Assembly (NCBI GenBank): GCA_963678675.1
Contig: OY783200.1
Coordinates: 10,346,917-10,410,916, forward strand
From: Xiphydria camelus
Taxonomy: Eukaryota; Arthropoda; Insecta; Hymenoptera; Xiphydriidae
Direction of reading: 5' to 3'
Length of the DNA stretch: 64,000 nt
In this document: one piece after another, positions 34,496 to 46,704 of the stretch
How positions within the stretch are numbered: the stretch's first letter is position 1
How the letters are laid out: each line of letters opens with the position of its first letter
Translations under genes and position numbers: made by a program
The notes under the pieces: generated by a model
What the model was told of the DNA's origin: nothing
Seen by the model: the letters and a program-made list of their open reading frames with translations, nothing else
Databases searched by the model: none

Positions 34496-35269
34496 TTAGC
34501 CCGCTACAGACTATGCGCGATGCGTGATGCGCGATGCGCGATGCGTGATTTCGTGCATAGTGTGTAGGGACTTATTCGTTAAAAATCGATTCGTAAACAA
34601 CATGATTCGTGTGGTTCGCAGTGATTCGCAGTGGTTCGCAGTGGTTCGTTCTTGGCCAACTCGCTACAGACTATGCGCGATGCGTGATGCGCGATGCGCG
34701 ATGCGTGATTCGCGGCAGTTCGTGAATAGTGTGTAGGGACTTGTTCGTTAAAAATCGATTCGTAAACAGCATGGTTCGTGTGGTTCGCAGTGATGCGCAG
34801 TGATTCGCTCTTGGAGGCGGTAAATGGACGAATATCAAAGGCTGCGCATCAACCGCTGTTTCTCGCCGAAGTACGGGCTGTGGTCATAGTTAATTTGTCC
34901 ATTCTTTGTGCGCGCTATTTAGTTTACAGGAATTTTCCGGTGGTTGAGGGGCTGTAGGTAACCCTCCGCAAGTCACCTTCGGATGGCAGAGTCCGAGGCT
35001 CGTTTATGTTTCTGTTTTGAAAGTGACGGCTCTGACTTTCGAGAAAACATCACAATAAAATAATTCGCCGACGATTTGTCGTAGGCCGGCCGATCGGCGC
35101 CGTGGGAACATAATGCTCGCGGTAGACATATCGAAGATTCACGAAACACTTTGTATTGTTATTTTTGCCTGTCGGGAAGGGACAATTTCATGGCTCTTTC
35201 TCGAAAGTACAGAGAAAGGGGAAAAACGTTCTTACGGGGTTTTTTTTTTCCGAACATGTGATAACCAAA

Positions 35270-35465
35270 CAGTCGATGTATATGAACCCGTGCCCTTCGG
35301 TGCGCACCCTGAATGCCTCCACCGATATCTTTTTTTTTTATTATGGAGCAGACTCCTACGCCAAAACACCCCTTTCAAGGACCCTTGTCTTTTTCCTATA
35401 GTGAAAACTTTCGAAGCTGTAAATCTCACTTCGTGCGTTGAAATGGATGTAAAAAAATGGAAGCG
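35270..35465. repeat. Rearranged copy of sequence next to the 1.7-kb MADF exon
   Basis: GAACCCGTGCCCTTCGGTGC ... CACCGATAT matches about 1712-1756. CTTCGTGCGTTGAAATGGAT matches about 1678-1700, but here the two blocks are in swapped order. The 34,850-35,269 sequence before it holds no gene I recognise. Confidence 0.55.
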
Positions 35466-35524
35466 ATATTGTGATTAATTACGATAAGGATGAAGCAATA
35501 GAAACAGAATTTGAAGACTATTAA

Positions 35525-36654
35525 GGAGGTTCGACTATCAGACGAAAACCAACTTACAGCCCTAATTTTTTTATATGATATACACGAATATTTTACACAA
35601 CTAATACGAAAATTTGAGCAATATAGACCGTCTATAGACTATAGTTTCTTCGTTATTTTATTCTAAAGTTGACCACTTCTAACATATCGCCTTATGGGAG
35701 ACGATTGTACTAAGGTATATTATCACTGACTCTTTAACACACATTCCGCCAACTTTAGACTTATTGAAAGACTAGTAATTTGACAGATGAAATATTAAGG
35801 ATTATGTAAAAAATAAGTAAATTAGATTTTACCGTATGTTAGCGTGCCAACCTTACCGAAATTTCTGCAGCGATTTTTTCTATATGGTTGCAACGTAATA
35901 TTATCATGAAATTCGTTTTTACTTCGCAAACCATTAGCACGCCGTATTAACGGTGAGAGACTTGGCAACACGGCAGCGAAACAGTTGTAAAGCTGAAAGA
36001 CCGAATCTTACCTGGCGTCTATTCAAACTGAGCGCGAAATTTGAAAGATTCGGAACGATAAAAAAAATATTGTCCCTAAAATCTTTATCCAAGTTAAATG
36101 ATTGTTGAAACGAAATCATGTCTTTACTTATACAACTCTTTTTCTTTTTTGACAAAATTTGACTTTATACCGGCTTTGCTGCATGCTCGCGTCATCCGCC
36201 ATAGCTGGCCACTGTAGTTCACGCGTCACTGCAGCCAATATAAAATATCGCGGAGTACAACGTTGCCAAGAATACAATGAAAATTGCAATGCACAATAAA
36301 GAATGTTTAAACTATAATCATATATCCATGATACTAAATTATCAATCGAATAACTGTTTTATGTCTTCAGCATTCTCTTTGAGTTGTTTTTATAGGTTTT
36401 TATAGATTATTTGTAATTTTGTATTTTTCTTTAAAATGTTGGACAAAAAGCCTCTGACGACGATTCCGGAGTCATTGACGCTCTAATAGTTCGCCATAAA
36501 TTTTCCAGTATTTTATTTACTAATGATTTTCGGCATGAGCGATGCATAAAATGGGTTCATAATTCATTTAATTATTATTCCATAACGTTTCAGATTGCTG
36601 TGAAAACATTTTTTTCAAACACATTTTTGACTCCAAAGAAACAGTCGATCCTCC
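35525..36654. mobile_element. piggyBac-type MITE with TTAA duplication
   Basis: The ends GGAGGTTCGACTATC and inverted GGAGGATCGACTGTT are each flanked by TTAA (35,521-35,524 and 36,655-36,658), the target specificity of piggyBac transposases. The interior is non-coding. It is inserted in the 34,500-36,952 element. Confidence 0.8.
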
Positions 36655-36952
36655 TTAATATGTATTTCAATCATAGTATTATGTTTTTCATTTTTTCATA
36701 CATAATGTACATACATAATTAGCATTGTATTCGTGGGTAGATAATTTTAGAACTGTGGTAACTTTGAAACAATGCAAGCAGAATTGCTACGAACTGCAAC
36801 GAACTGCCGCGAATCACGCACCGCGCATCGCGCATCACGCATCGCGCATAGTCTGTATGGCTCTGTTTACGAATTGCTACGAACTACAACGAACTGCCGC
36901 GAACCACGCATCGCGCATCGCGCATCACGCATCGCGCATAGTCTGTAGCGGG

Positions 36953-37855
36953 CATTTGAGAACTGAATACAGAGAGTTCGGTCTCGGATAAAAAATATTG
37001 AAAATTTCGAGCTCTACAATTCATGTCGTTACATTTTTTTCCTTCCGAAGGATAAGAAACGAGATATATCGATTCCAACAATGTTTTGGGATTTTACTTT
37101 CTCGACCACCAGAAACAACCTATTAAAAATTCAATCCTACCCTAATTTTTTTTATTTACCCCCTTCTTTTATGACTGATTGACTATACTATTTGCTTCAT
37201 CCAGATTTTTTATTATTTGAACATCGGTTCGAAATTTTGGAAGGCATGCATTGTCACGTTTAAACGTTGCAAATTAAGTCAGCGTTCGAACGCGTGGCTC
37301 ATATCGCCATTCAGGACTTAAGGGGGGATTGTCAAGATTGTTGCGGTTGGTAACATGTTAAAAATTCAGCGTGCCATTTTCATTTGATTTTTGATAACTT
37401 TTCCATAATGAAATATATTGCGAAACACATTTAGCATGACCGATAACATACAGGAAATAGGTTTTAATAAAGTATTATAGCTGAAAATGTATTAACGAAT
37501 TATTATAAAATCGCAGGCAACTGACAACTGACAATTGTCATGACTGACGAGATTTGAAATTGATTTGACAGACGCTGACACTTTTTGTTATAGGTATTAG
37601 ACATGTTATGTACTTATGGAGAATGCGAGGTAATTACCGGTGTAGGGTGTACTACGCACTCTCACAATTTCAATGTATATATTTCAATGCAGTATCTTCT
37701 TCTTATAACAAGTTTTTTGTCAGCGCGTGATTGATACACTAGCGGATTATTATTCTAACATATAGTAAATATTTTGTTTTAGAGCATCCGCGCAAGTGCT
37801 CCGTGTCACTCATAGGCGTAATGATCAGTTTATTCACGGATCTGCACAGCCATGA
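36953..37855. other. AT-rich stretch without a recognised gene
   Basis: No domain, clear repeat or terminal repeat pair seen. Confidence 0.4.
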
Positions 37856-37856
37856 T

Positions 37857-38043
37857 ATTCAGGAATGATATGTCCTTCAGTCGTTACTATGCCAATGAGT
37901 TTCACTATTTTGTTGACAACGAGATCATTCACAATCTCCACAGCCATGGTATTCAGGAATGATATGCCCTTCAGTCATTACTATGCCAATGAGTTTCACT
38001 ATTTTGTTGACAACGAGATCATTCACAAATGCTACCGAAAAAG
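37857..38043. repeat. ~94-bp tandem duplication followed by a C16 run
   Basis: ATTCAGGAATGATATGTCCT and ATTCAGGAATGATATGCCCT start two units that share TATGCCAATGAGTTTCACTA and TTTTGTTGACAACGAGATCA. A run of 16 C lies at 38,082-38,097. Confidence 0.8.
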
Positions 38044-38678
38044 TTCCTGTGATGGATTTTCATAGTCTCTGTATCGACAGACCCCCCCCCCCCCCCCTTA
38101 ATTCGGGTGTACAGTAGTCCCCCACACTAGGGGAATTCACACCAGTGGACTGTAATTAAGCGTATCGACCGAAAGGCATATGATCCGGACCTTCCTAGGT
38201 AGACCGTCGAGTCCCGTAATTTGCGTATCTCCATATCTAGCAGTGCCGTATTTACTGACAGTTCAAGAACTGACAAGACAAGAACTCAATTCATGCAGAA
38301 CAATTTTGATCAGTTTTCGTTGAAATTTTGAAATATGAACACGATGTCGAGAAGGAAAAGTAGAAATCGTAAGACTTACGAATTACAAATTACAATTACT
38401 TATCATAGCATCAATGTAGGGATAACAAAATAGGACACTTGGAAAGACTTGGTCACTCAGTTCATTGATACGACACTGTTGAGGCACCGAGGGTCCGAAA
38501 CCCTGTTGCTTTTCTTCACGCTTTAATGAGTTCGCACTAACGGAAATATTCCCCGAGCTTTCCTTTTGTGCGGGGGGACACACACTATATTGTAGATACA
38601 TATTTTTCTCATTATGTCTTTATTAGTTCCACGTGATGCCCAAATCGTAAATGCAAATTGATAATTCTTTTTCCTTTA

Positions 38679-39524
38679 GGGGAGAGGAAGGTTGTACCGC
38701 CCAGTAGGTAGGACCGCCCACCTGCATTTCTTTACAACGAATTGAAAAACAACAACATTTTATGTTTGGAAAATTAAAGGATTCAATACTAATACCTAAA
38801 TTCAACAAACATTTCCCATTTCTTTTCACTCAAATTTTAAAAAATTAACATAAAAGATTATCGGTGGAGTTCTTATAAGATTTCCCAAGTCCAATTTAAG
38901 GTTTTTCATCGTCCTAACTATTTATCAACTATATAAAATAATGAAATATCAATTCGTCATAGATTTTGTATTAAAAATACACATCTAAATAATTAAAAAA
39001 GCTTTCCATTAATTAATATTAATGTTTTTCGTGATGCGCGTATTTGCACGTTGCACCGCCCAGTGTGTAGATCGAATACCGACCGGGCCAGTTGCTGGAT
39101 CGCTCAGTTGCGAGTGAGCTCAGGTACCTATTGTGTTGGCGTTTGCCAGTCAGTGAATAAAATTCACGTAAGTAAATTGGTTTAATCAGAAACAAAATAA
39201 GGAAGAAAAATGAAATTAAAATCGTTATTGTAAATAATAAAAACATAATATTTAATTGTAATATTTAATTTTTATATGTTGGGTGGTATTAGAAGCAAGC
39301 TGAGCGGTCATACATGCATCTGTACAATGTACCGCTCAATTGCCGATTGTATAAAATATGCTTATATAATTTTTTTTATAAATAAAAACTTCATATATGT
39401 ATGAAAAAATTGAAATAGACACTACACAAGACCCCTTGAAAACGGTTTCATGCATTAAATTTTATTTTAATGTAATCAAATTCTCCTAGTTTCCTTAGGT
39501 GGGCGGTACATCCATCACCTCCCC
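38679..39524. mobile_element. TA-flanked TIR element with GTACCGCCCA motifs
   Basis: The left end GGGGAGAGGAAGGTTGTACC and the right end (reverse complement GGGGAGGTGATGGATGTACC) are inverted copies; TA lies outside both. ACCGCCCA/GGGCGGT motifs recur inside at about 38,695, 38,711, 39,054 and 39,500. An internal segment with TCAGT motifs and a donor (CACGTAAGTAA, about 39,166) looks like a retained 5' exon of a parent transposon. Confidence 0.75.
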
Positions 39525-40983
39525 TATTACCGTTGGCCATACGTCGACAAAAAATTATGAATTTCATGATAAAGAAACACTAAACTATGTATTCAATTTC
39601 TATAATTTTTTATAAATCTTTATAATCAAAAATATACATAGACTGAGTTTTTTTTCAAATATTATTTTATTGTGGGACATCGTTTCATCCATCATGATTA
39701 ATCTATTATATTATCCGAACTTTCGCTATTCGCCTGGTTTCAATTCATTTAAATAATGGAGGTCCTACCCCAGGTAGAAATCGTACCCCGAAATAAGCTT
39801 GTTACAAGGTTGGCCGGCAAGGTAGAACCTTGCGGCAAGGTTGCAAAACAAGGCTGATGCAAGGCAAATCCGTTACGCGTTTCAATGTTGTGACAGTATG
39901 CTATGCAAGCTTGTTTCAAGGTAGACTAGGTATGGCGCTTGGGACAAGGTTGCGTTGTCGGTAATGAAGAACATTTGAGGTTAGAATTAAATTTTTATAT
40001 TTTATTGATAATTAAAATTGGGTTACAATATATAGCGATAGCATTACAAATTTAGAAAAATAATGTATAATACTAAGACGAGTAAAATTTTATTATTCCT
40101 ACTTTACTATCACACTAGGTTTACGGAACCCCGTCAATTTGACGGGTATTCAATTTCGATTGTTTAATAATATATGAGATAATTTTAACTTAACTTTTAT
40201 TAGGTAATAATCAGGCCAAAAAACAACAAAAATCACTGCTCGTCTGACGTTTGGGTTCCCCTTCGAAAGAATCCTTCATTTCGTCTCCGAAGAGGGTTCG
40301 GAGAGGAATTGAAGCGGAGTCAAGCCATGTCAAGTCGGACTCGAAATTTCCACTAAATCGCGGATTTCGAAAATAATAACTCTATTACGAAAGGAGTATG
40401 GCACTTACGTTACCGTATTAATATTTCGTGAAAATTCCGTTATTTGTTAATGTTATTAACAATCAAACTTTGAAGCGCGATTAAAATGAAAAATCGTTTT
40501 CTCTTAAACTACTTTAGACAATTACTTAAAATTTTGCACACTGATAAAGCAATGTTTACACTATCGAATAAATATTTGCTTGAGGTGAAATTGTTTTAAA
40601 AAATGAATTTTGCATTAATTTTTTTAAAACAATTGCAATTTTTCATGCGTTCTTCACGCTATAAAAAAATGGAACCTACATCAATTCATGCGGCAAACGT
40701 TGGCCTTTTATAATCTGCAAAGAGAACTTTGTACTTTTTCTCCATTCCGGAGATACGAAATTGTTTGTTACGCGGTGCGCTCGTAGATCGCGCGGCGCGC
40801 TCCGCTACTGGCGTCCGCGGCATCTTGATGGCCGCGCAAACTTGAGCAAAAACCGTTTGAACTTGCATGAACATGATTTTCCGAGTTTGGCAAACATACA
40901 CAGTTTTCTTGTCAGTTTGCTGATGGTGCTCGTGCGGTATACTTGCGTAAAAACTATTCGGTGTTTCAATATCATTAAGTGAA

Positions 40984-41193
40984 AATGGTTCGACCGAAGG
41001 AATGTTGTAATCCTTTGAAAAAGAAAGGTCATAATTGTGTTCGTCATAAGTTGTTCCTCGCGCGTTACCGCCAAGTGGAATAAAAAATTCGAAGAATACA
41101 TTGATCGATATATTTGTCAGATATGTCGTAAAGACATGTATAATGATGTTAAAATTGCTTCAAATGTAGAAAATGAAGACCCAAGCACGAAGT
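40984..41193 (+). pseudogene. CCNPL...ICQICRK zinc-ligand protein remnant (left arm)
   Basis: An ATG opens MVRPKECCNPLKKKGHNCVR and then HKLF. After a frame change it continues KWNKKFEEYIDRYICQICRK and DMYNDVKIASNVE up to a donor-like site. Paired Cys (CC...C, CxxC) suggest a zinc-binding module like those at the N-terminus of several insect transposon-associated proteins and of ARL14EP-type proteins; this is a recollection of pattern, not a search result. The right arm (about 42,000-42,208, minus strand) carries the same remnant with its ATG changed to ATC. Confidence 0.45.
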
Positions 41194-41206
41194 GAGTTTA
41201 CTAATT

Positions 41207-41800
41207 ACACAGGTTTACAAAAAAAAAAAAGTCCGGACTATTTGACCATGGCATTCCGAGGTATTTTTGCGTCCTGAATCCGATCCTGAGGTCATCTGAG
41301 CCCCATCACGTCAGAAAAATGAGATTTCAAGGTCATTTAGAGGTTAAAATGACCATTTTTTGGAACTGGATCCGGGACAATTTCTCAAGCGACCTGTTGA
41401 GTTGGAGGGTAGCTGTTTAGGTCTTGAATACCTTCCAAACATTGGAATGGAGTCCTAAATCTCGACCGGGACTATCACAGAACCACCCCAGTGGATAAAA
41501 TGTTGCCATGATCGTTGTATCTCGCGGATTACGATCTCCCTGTCAAGGCATCCAATTCCGGCGATCCGTTCACTGTGACAGTGGACCCAGCACTGACCGT
41601 AATGGCCTTAGAACCTTGGAGTCATGCTCTGGGTGCTGCTCAGGGCAGTCCCATTTCCTTATTTATTTATTTCGAAATCTCGTTTTTCTGACGTGATGGG
41701 GCTCAGATGACCTCGGGATCGGATTCAGGACGCAAAAATACCTCGGAATACCATGGTCCGGTCAAATAGTCCGGACTTTTTTTTTGTTGTAAACCTGTGT
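41207..41800. mobile_element. Foldback-type MITE with ~130-bp arms
   Basis: ACACAGGTTTACAA followed by an A-run and AGTCCGGACTATTTGACC is mirrored at the right. Arms continue through TGATGGGGCTCAGATGACCT. It is inserted at the centre of the large palindrome. Confidence 0.85.
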
Positions 41801-41821
41801 TATTTTTATATTTTATTGTAT

Positions 41822-41974
41822 AATTAATTGCTATACTGTAACACCTTCTTTAATAGTGAACCACGAATAAACTTCCAAGTAATTATAACTGTTCACTGTT
41901 CAAATCCAATATTTACATTCAGTTAAAAATTCAATTCGTTCCCTGGAAGGTATTACAGTATAGCAATTAATTAT
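41822..41974. mobile_element. 153-bp MITE
   Basis: TAATTAATTGCTATACTGTA at the left is mirrored by TACAGTATAGCAATTAATTA at the right, including AAGGTGTTAC/GTAACACCTT pairing just inside. Confidence 0.75.
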
Positions 41975-42874
41975 CGGTATTAACTATCTTGGGTCTTGGG
42001 TGCTTGGGTCTTCATTTTCTACATTTGAAGCAATTTTAACATCATTATACATGTCCTTACGACATATTTGACAAATATATCGATCAATGTATTCTTCGAA
42101 TTTTTTATTCCACTTGGCAGTAACGCGCGAGGAACAACTTATGACGAACACAATTATGACCTTTCCTTTTCAAAGGATTACAACATTCCTTCGGTCGAAA
42201 GATTTTCACTAAATGATATTGAAACACCGAATAGTTTTTAAGCAAGTATACCACACGAGCACCATCAGCAAACTGACAAGAAAACTGTCTATGTTTGCCA
42301 AACTCGGAAAATCATGTTCATGCAAGTTCAAACGGTTTTTGCTCAAGTTTGCGCGGCCATCAAGTTGCCGCGGACGCCAGTAGCGGAGCGCGCCGCGCGA
42401 TCTACGAGCGCACCGCGTAACAAACAATTTCGTATCTCCGGAATGGAGAAAAAGTACAAAGTTCTCTTTGCAGATTATAAAAGGCCAACGTTTGCCGCAT
42501 GAATTGATGTAAGTTTCATTTTTTTATAGCGTGAAGACCGCAAGAAAAATTGCAATTGTTTTAAAAAAATTAATGCAAAATACATTTTTTAAAACAATTT
42601 CACCTCAAGCAAATATTTATTCGATAGTGTAAACATTGCTTTATCAGTGTGCAAAATTTCAAGTAATTATCTAAAGTAGTTTAAGAGAAAACGATTTTTC
42701 ATTTTAATTGCGCTTCAAAGTTTGATTGTTAATAACATTAACAAATAACAGAATTTTCACGAAATATTAATACGGTAACGTAAGTGCCATATTCCCTTCG
42801 CAATAGAGTTATTATTTCCGAAATCCGCGATTTAGTGGAAATTTCGAGTCCGACTTGACATGGCTTGACTCAGC

Positions 42875-43785
42875 GTCAGATGTGTTGTGATTTTTGTTGC
42901 TTTTTTGGCCTGATTATTACCTAATAAAAGTTAAGTAAAATTAACCATATATATTATTAAACAATCGAAATTAAATACCTATACCTCTCTTGTACAGCGA
43001 AATATAATGTACGGAAAAAAGTATTCCAACAATTTAGTCTAAAATCTCAGATTCTTAAGATAATATTACTTCTGTCGCCTGTAGTTTAATATTAATTTAA
43101 CTTAACTTTTATTAGGTAATAATCAGGCCAAAAAACAACAAAAATCACTGCACGTCTGACGTTTCGGTTCTTTTTCGAATGAATCCTTCATTGTGTTTCC
43201 GGAGAGGGTTCGGAGAGGAATCGAAGCGTCAGATGTGTTGTGATTTTTGTTGTTTTTTTGGCCTGATTATTACCTAATAAAAGTTAAGTTAAATTAACCA
43301 CATATATTATTAAACAATCGAAATTGAATACCTATACCTCTCTTCTACAGCGAAATATAATGTACGGAAAAAAGTATTCCAACAATTTAGTCTAAAATCT
43401 AAGTTTCTTAAGATAATATTACTTCTGTCGCCTGTAGTTTAATATTAATTTAACTTAACTTTTATTAGGTAATAATAAGGCCAAAAAACAACAAAAATCA
43501 CTGCACGTCTGACGTTTCGGTTCTTTTTCGAATGAATCCTTCATTGTGTCTCCGGAGAGGGTTCGGAGTGGAATCAAAGCGTCAGACGTGTTGTGATTTT
43601 TGTTGCTTTTTTGGCCTGATTATTACCTAATAAAAGTGAAGTTAAATTAACCACATATATTATTAAACAATCGAAATTGAATACCTATACCTCTCTTGTA
43701 CAGCGAAATATAATGTACGGAAAAGTATTCTACCAATTTAGTCTAAAATCTCATAGATTCTTAAGATAATATTACTTCTTCGGGA
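42875..43785. repeat. 353-bp tandem array, about 2.6 units
   Basis: GTCAGATGTGTTGTGATTTT recurs at 42,875, 43,228 and 43,581, exactly 353 bases apart. Each unit contains TTTGGCCTGATTATTACCTA and its inverse, so every unit is itself a hairpin. A partial related copy lies at about 40,190-40,300. Confidence 0.9.
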
Positions 43786-43978
43786 GATGTGGAGTCAAAT
43801 CTTCAGTGATGACTGGATTACTCTGCATGGTTCTATGACGTAGCCTGAGGGGCACCAGGTCTCATGCCCCTTCCTCTGATCTGAAATACGAATTCGATAT
43901 AATACTCCTTATAAGAAATACGAATTCGATATAATACTGCCTACTAAATATTGATCTCAGGGACGTTACTTACTTGAT

Positions 43979-44310
43979 AGCTGAGCTGCTACACTGACCA
44001 ATGCCTACGGTCTCCTTTCCATGTTCCTTCGCCTCCGAGTAGATGGAATATCTGGCCTTCCTGAACCTCGCGTACCTCCTCCGGGCAATTTTTCCATTCT
44101 GGCTGCATCGATGACGCTGGATCTGGAACTGTATGAAAGACAAGCATATGAGATAATAAAGAAACTTATTCATCTATCTGCTTTTGGCAAATAATTTCAT
44201 GAAATTAGCTATTAATACTTACCCTTCTATGCAGGAGAAGCTGGATAATATTTATTTTCTGCTCGTAGGTCCTTATTCCGAAGATCTTGCCCCCCGAATG
44301 TTTTAACCCA
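43979..44310 (-). CDS. Possible two-exon small basic protein in the composite element
   Basis: On the minus strand, HSGGKIFGIRTYEQKINIIQ-LLLHRR ends at AGG|GTAAGTATT (about 44,221). After an intron with acceptor CAGTTCCAG it continues IQRHRCSQNGKIARRRYARF and RKARYSIYSEAKEH to AA|GTAAGTAAC (about 43,978). The junction is in phase 0. The product is Arg/Lys-rich and unrecognised. It may be an internal part of a lost transposon protein. Confidence 0.3.
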
Positions 44311-44710
44311 TTCCGTGTAAACGTGGGTCATTCGTGTCCACGCGATTTTTAACCATTTGCGTGATGCAGTACGCAAATTCGTTATGGTTAATATATGGTT
44401 ATCTAAACAATTCGTTTTTTTCTAGAGGAATCCTTTTGAAATTTGTTTGAATACATTTAAGAAAGTGAGGCTGGACACAAATAGCCCACATTTACACTCA
44501 ACGTGCACTAAAAAAACGTTTACACTCGATGTGCACTAAAGAAACGTTTGCACGCGTTAACATTAAACACTGACGGCTTCTTAACCAAAAAAAACACGCG
44601 TGAACCGAACTGATCGCCACTGATGCTAACCTCAATCTAAGGGCTCTGACAGCTGAGGCGATGCGCACGCCACGCCGCGGATTTTTATGATATCTATTCG
44701 CTAAGCGCAG

Positions 44711-44826
44711 GGCCGTGTCTAACGAGGGGCCATTTCGTGCCACGCACGAAGGCGCACTAGCCATGGGGCGCCGACACTAGAAAAGGGCGCTAAGCATGAA
44801 GACGTCTCAACATCTAGAGGCGGCAC
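44711..44826. mobile_element. hAT-like MITE flanked by 11-bp direct repeats
   Basis: CAGGGCCGTG at the left and inverted CAGTGCCGCC at the right resemble hAT ends. ATTCGCTAAGC lies on both sides (44,695-44,707 and 44,825-44,838, within a base or two). The direct repeat is longer than the usual 8 bp, so the exact ends are uncertain. Confidence 0.55.
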
Positions 44827-45284
44827 TGATTCGCTAAGCTGCCGGCACAACCTTGTTTTCGCCTTGTTTTCACTTGTCACGCGCGAACCTGGTATCTTTC
44901 TGTTATAGACTGCCTAAGTCTGACGTCACAAATGGGCGGAGCTTCCAAACCTTTCCAAACAAATCGGTTTTGCGTGCAAATTGTCCATAAGAAAGTTTTC
45001 TTTTCAAGTGTATCGTTAATTTTGACGTAAATAAGGGTTATGAGCTATATATTTTGGTAAAGTTTGGTCAAACCTAGGTTATCCCCAAATATTTTTAAAT
45101 AGGTAAGCTGTATAATATATTTTTTGCTCCTTTTAGATATGTTAGGTTATGAGGTTATGTCAATGTTTTGTTTTCATGAAAACTTTTATAATTTTTGAAA
45201 AGTACTATTTTCTCAGGAGCGTTTTTAAATGCTTTTTTAAATTATTATTTTTTAGTTTGAGCGGTTTAATGGACATTTATAACC

Positions 45285-45397
45285 ATGGTAATGTGTTTTG
45301 TGCCTGATTGTAAACACTATAGTGACTGAAATCTTTGTAAATTTTTCACGTTCCCTGCTGACTTACAAGAGCGAAGGAAATGGATTAACATGATAAA
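45285..45397 (+). pseudogene. THAP exon, left arm of A
   Basis: Reads MVMCFVPDCKHYSD, then TGA, then NLCKFFTFPADLQERRKWIN up to donor AA|GTAATA. It has the C-x4-C pair and the FTFP/RRKW core of the first half of a THAP DNA-binding domain. The stop is a single change from CGA in the right arm. Confidence 0.75.
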
Positions 45398-45976
45398 GTA
45401 ATATTATTGAATACTCCCAGATAGAAAAGTCTGCCACAGGATTAGTGCAGTGCCGCTAATATACCGCCAAAGTTGATGCAGACCTTGTCGAAGCACGTCT
45501 TGTCGGTAGAACGTGATATTCCAACCGTGGCATTGTACCGCAATTCTAGAGATTTTTAGTTCTGGCATATTGGAGGTAAAATACATGTATACTGTCAGTA
45601 CAGGAAGACGATATATAAGGGGTATAGTTTCAAAGTGTACGATCTCCATGCTTCGTAAGCTTACGAAGCATGGAGATCGTACGCTTTGAAACTATACCCC
45701 TTAGATATCGTTAGCTTACGAAGCATGGAGATCATACACTTTGAAACTATACCCCTTATATATCGTCTTCCTGTACTGACAGTATACATGTATTTTACCT
45801 CCAATATGCCGGAATTAAAAATCTTTAGAATTGCGGTACAATGCCACGGTAGGAATATCACGTTCTACCGACAAGACGTGCTTCGACAAAGTCTGCATCA
45901 ACTTTGGCGGTATATTGGCGGCACTGCACTAATCCTGTGGCAGACTTTTCTATCTGGGAGTATTCAATAATATTAC

Positions 45977-46089
45977 CTTATCATTTTAATCCATTTCCTT
46001 CCCTCTTGTAAGTCAGCAGGGAACGTGAAAAATTTACAAAGATTTCGGTCACTGTAGTGTTTACAATCACGCATAAAACACATTACCAT
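45977..46089 (-). CDS. THAP exon, right arm of A, uninterrupted
   Basis: Reads MVMCFMRDCKHYSDRNLCKF and then FTFPADLQEGRKWIKMIR, ending AG|GTAATA. It is the only one of the four copies in the window that is full length and open. It encodes half of a THAP domain; the exon with the third Cys and His ligands is absent from the element, so a functional finger would need splicing to another exon. Confidence 0.6.
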
Positions 46090-46704
46090 GGTTATAAATG
46101 ACCATTAAACCGCTCAACCTATAAAATAATAATTAAAAAATCATTTAAAAACACTCCTGAGAAAATAGTGTTTTTCAAAAATTATAAAAGTTCATGAAAA
46201 CAAAACACTGATATAACCTCATAACTTAACATACCTAAAAGGAGCAAAAAATATATTATACAGCTTACCTATTTTAAAATATTTGGGGATATCCTAGGTT
46301 TGACCAAACTTTACCAAAATATATAGCTCATAACCCTTATTTACGTCAAAATTAACGATACACTTGAAAAGAAAACTCTCTTATGGACAATTTGCACGTA
46401 AAACCGATTTGTTTGGAAAGGTTTGTAAGCTCCGCCCCTTCGCGTGACGTCAAGACTTAGGCAGTCTATTGCAAGCTTGAAACAGGCTAACGGTACAGGG
46501 CAGTGGTAAGTTTCGGCTATGCAAGAAACAGACAGGCTTGCAGCAACCCTGTTTTAACCTTGCAGCGTAACCTTGCAAAACGTACCTTGTAACAAGGTTC
46601 AACCTTGCACAACCTGAACAGATTTCTACCTGGGACTATATTCCAGGTTTTTAAGTTTCAAATAACTTGCTTTCCCTGAATCCCTTTCATATGTAAATCC
46701 GGTA

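Larger units (their letters stand above)
34500..36952. mobile_element. TIR element with 7-bp GCGCGAT/GCGTGAT arrays in its ends
   Basis: CCCGCTACAGACTATGCGCG starts the element and is inverted at the right end. Each arm contains the short array GCGCGAT-GCGTGAT-GCGCGAT-GCGCGAT-GCGTGAT and then CGCGGCAGTTCGT. The left arm is duplicated in tandem with a 160-bp period (34,503 and 34,662). The right arm also carries two array copies (about 36,815-36,858 and 36,905-36,948). It contains the TTAA-flanked element below. No transposase seen. Confidence 0.75.
40319..42869. repeat. Large palindrome with ~870-bp arms
   Basis: The left arm 40,319-41,195 begins GTCAAGCCATGTCAAGTCGG; the right arm about 41,990-42,869 ends in its inverse. 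Divergence is a few percent. Each arm holds a copy of the CCNPL-type coding remnant. The centre is occupied by two unrelated MITEs. Confidence 0.85.
44907..46467. mobile_element. Palindromic element A carrying two THAP exons
   Basis: AGACTGCCTAAGTCTGACGT at the left is mirrored at the right (ACTTAGGCAGTCT). The arms meet at CATGCTTCGTAAGCTTACGA around 45,660 and are about 750-800 bases long. A 60-bp segment next to the centre is duplicated. Each arm contains the same 113-base THAP exon, pointing inward. AT/TA flanks both ends. Confidence 0.85.
39769..46634. mobile_element. 6.9-kb composite TIR element with CAAGGTT subterminal repeats
   Basis: CCCAGGTAGAAATC at the left is inverted at 46,621-46,634. 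Both ends carry many CAAGGTT/AACCTTG motifs (about 39,795-39,955 and 46,545-46,610). Between them are a 2.5-kb palindrome, a 353-bp tandem array, spliced-looking small exons and the THAP palindrome A. No recognisable transposase remains. Confidence 0.65.
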
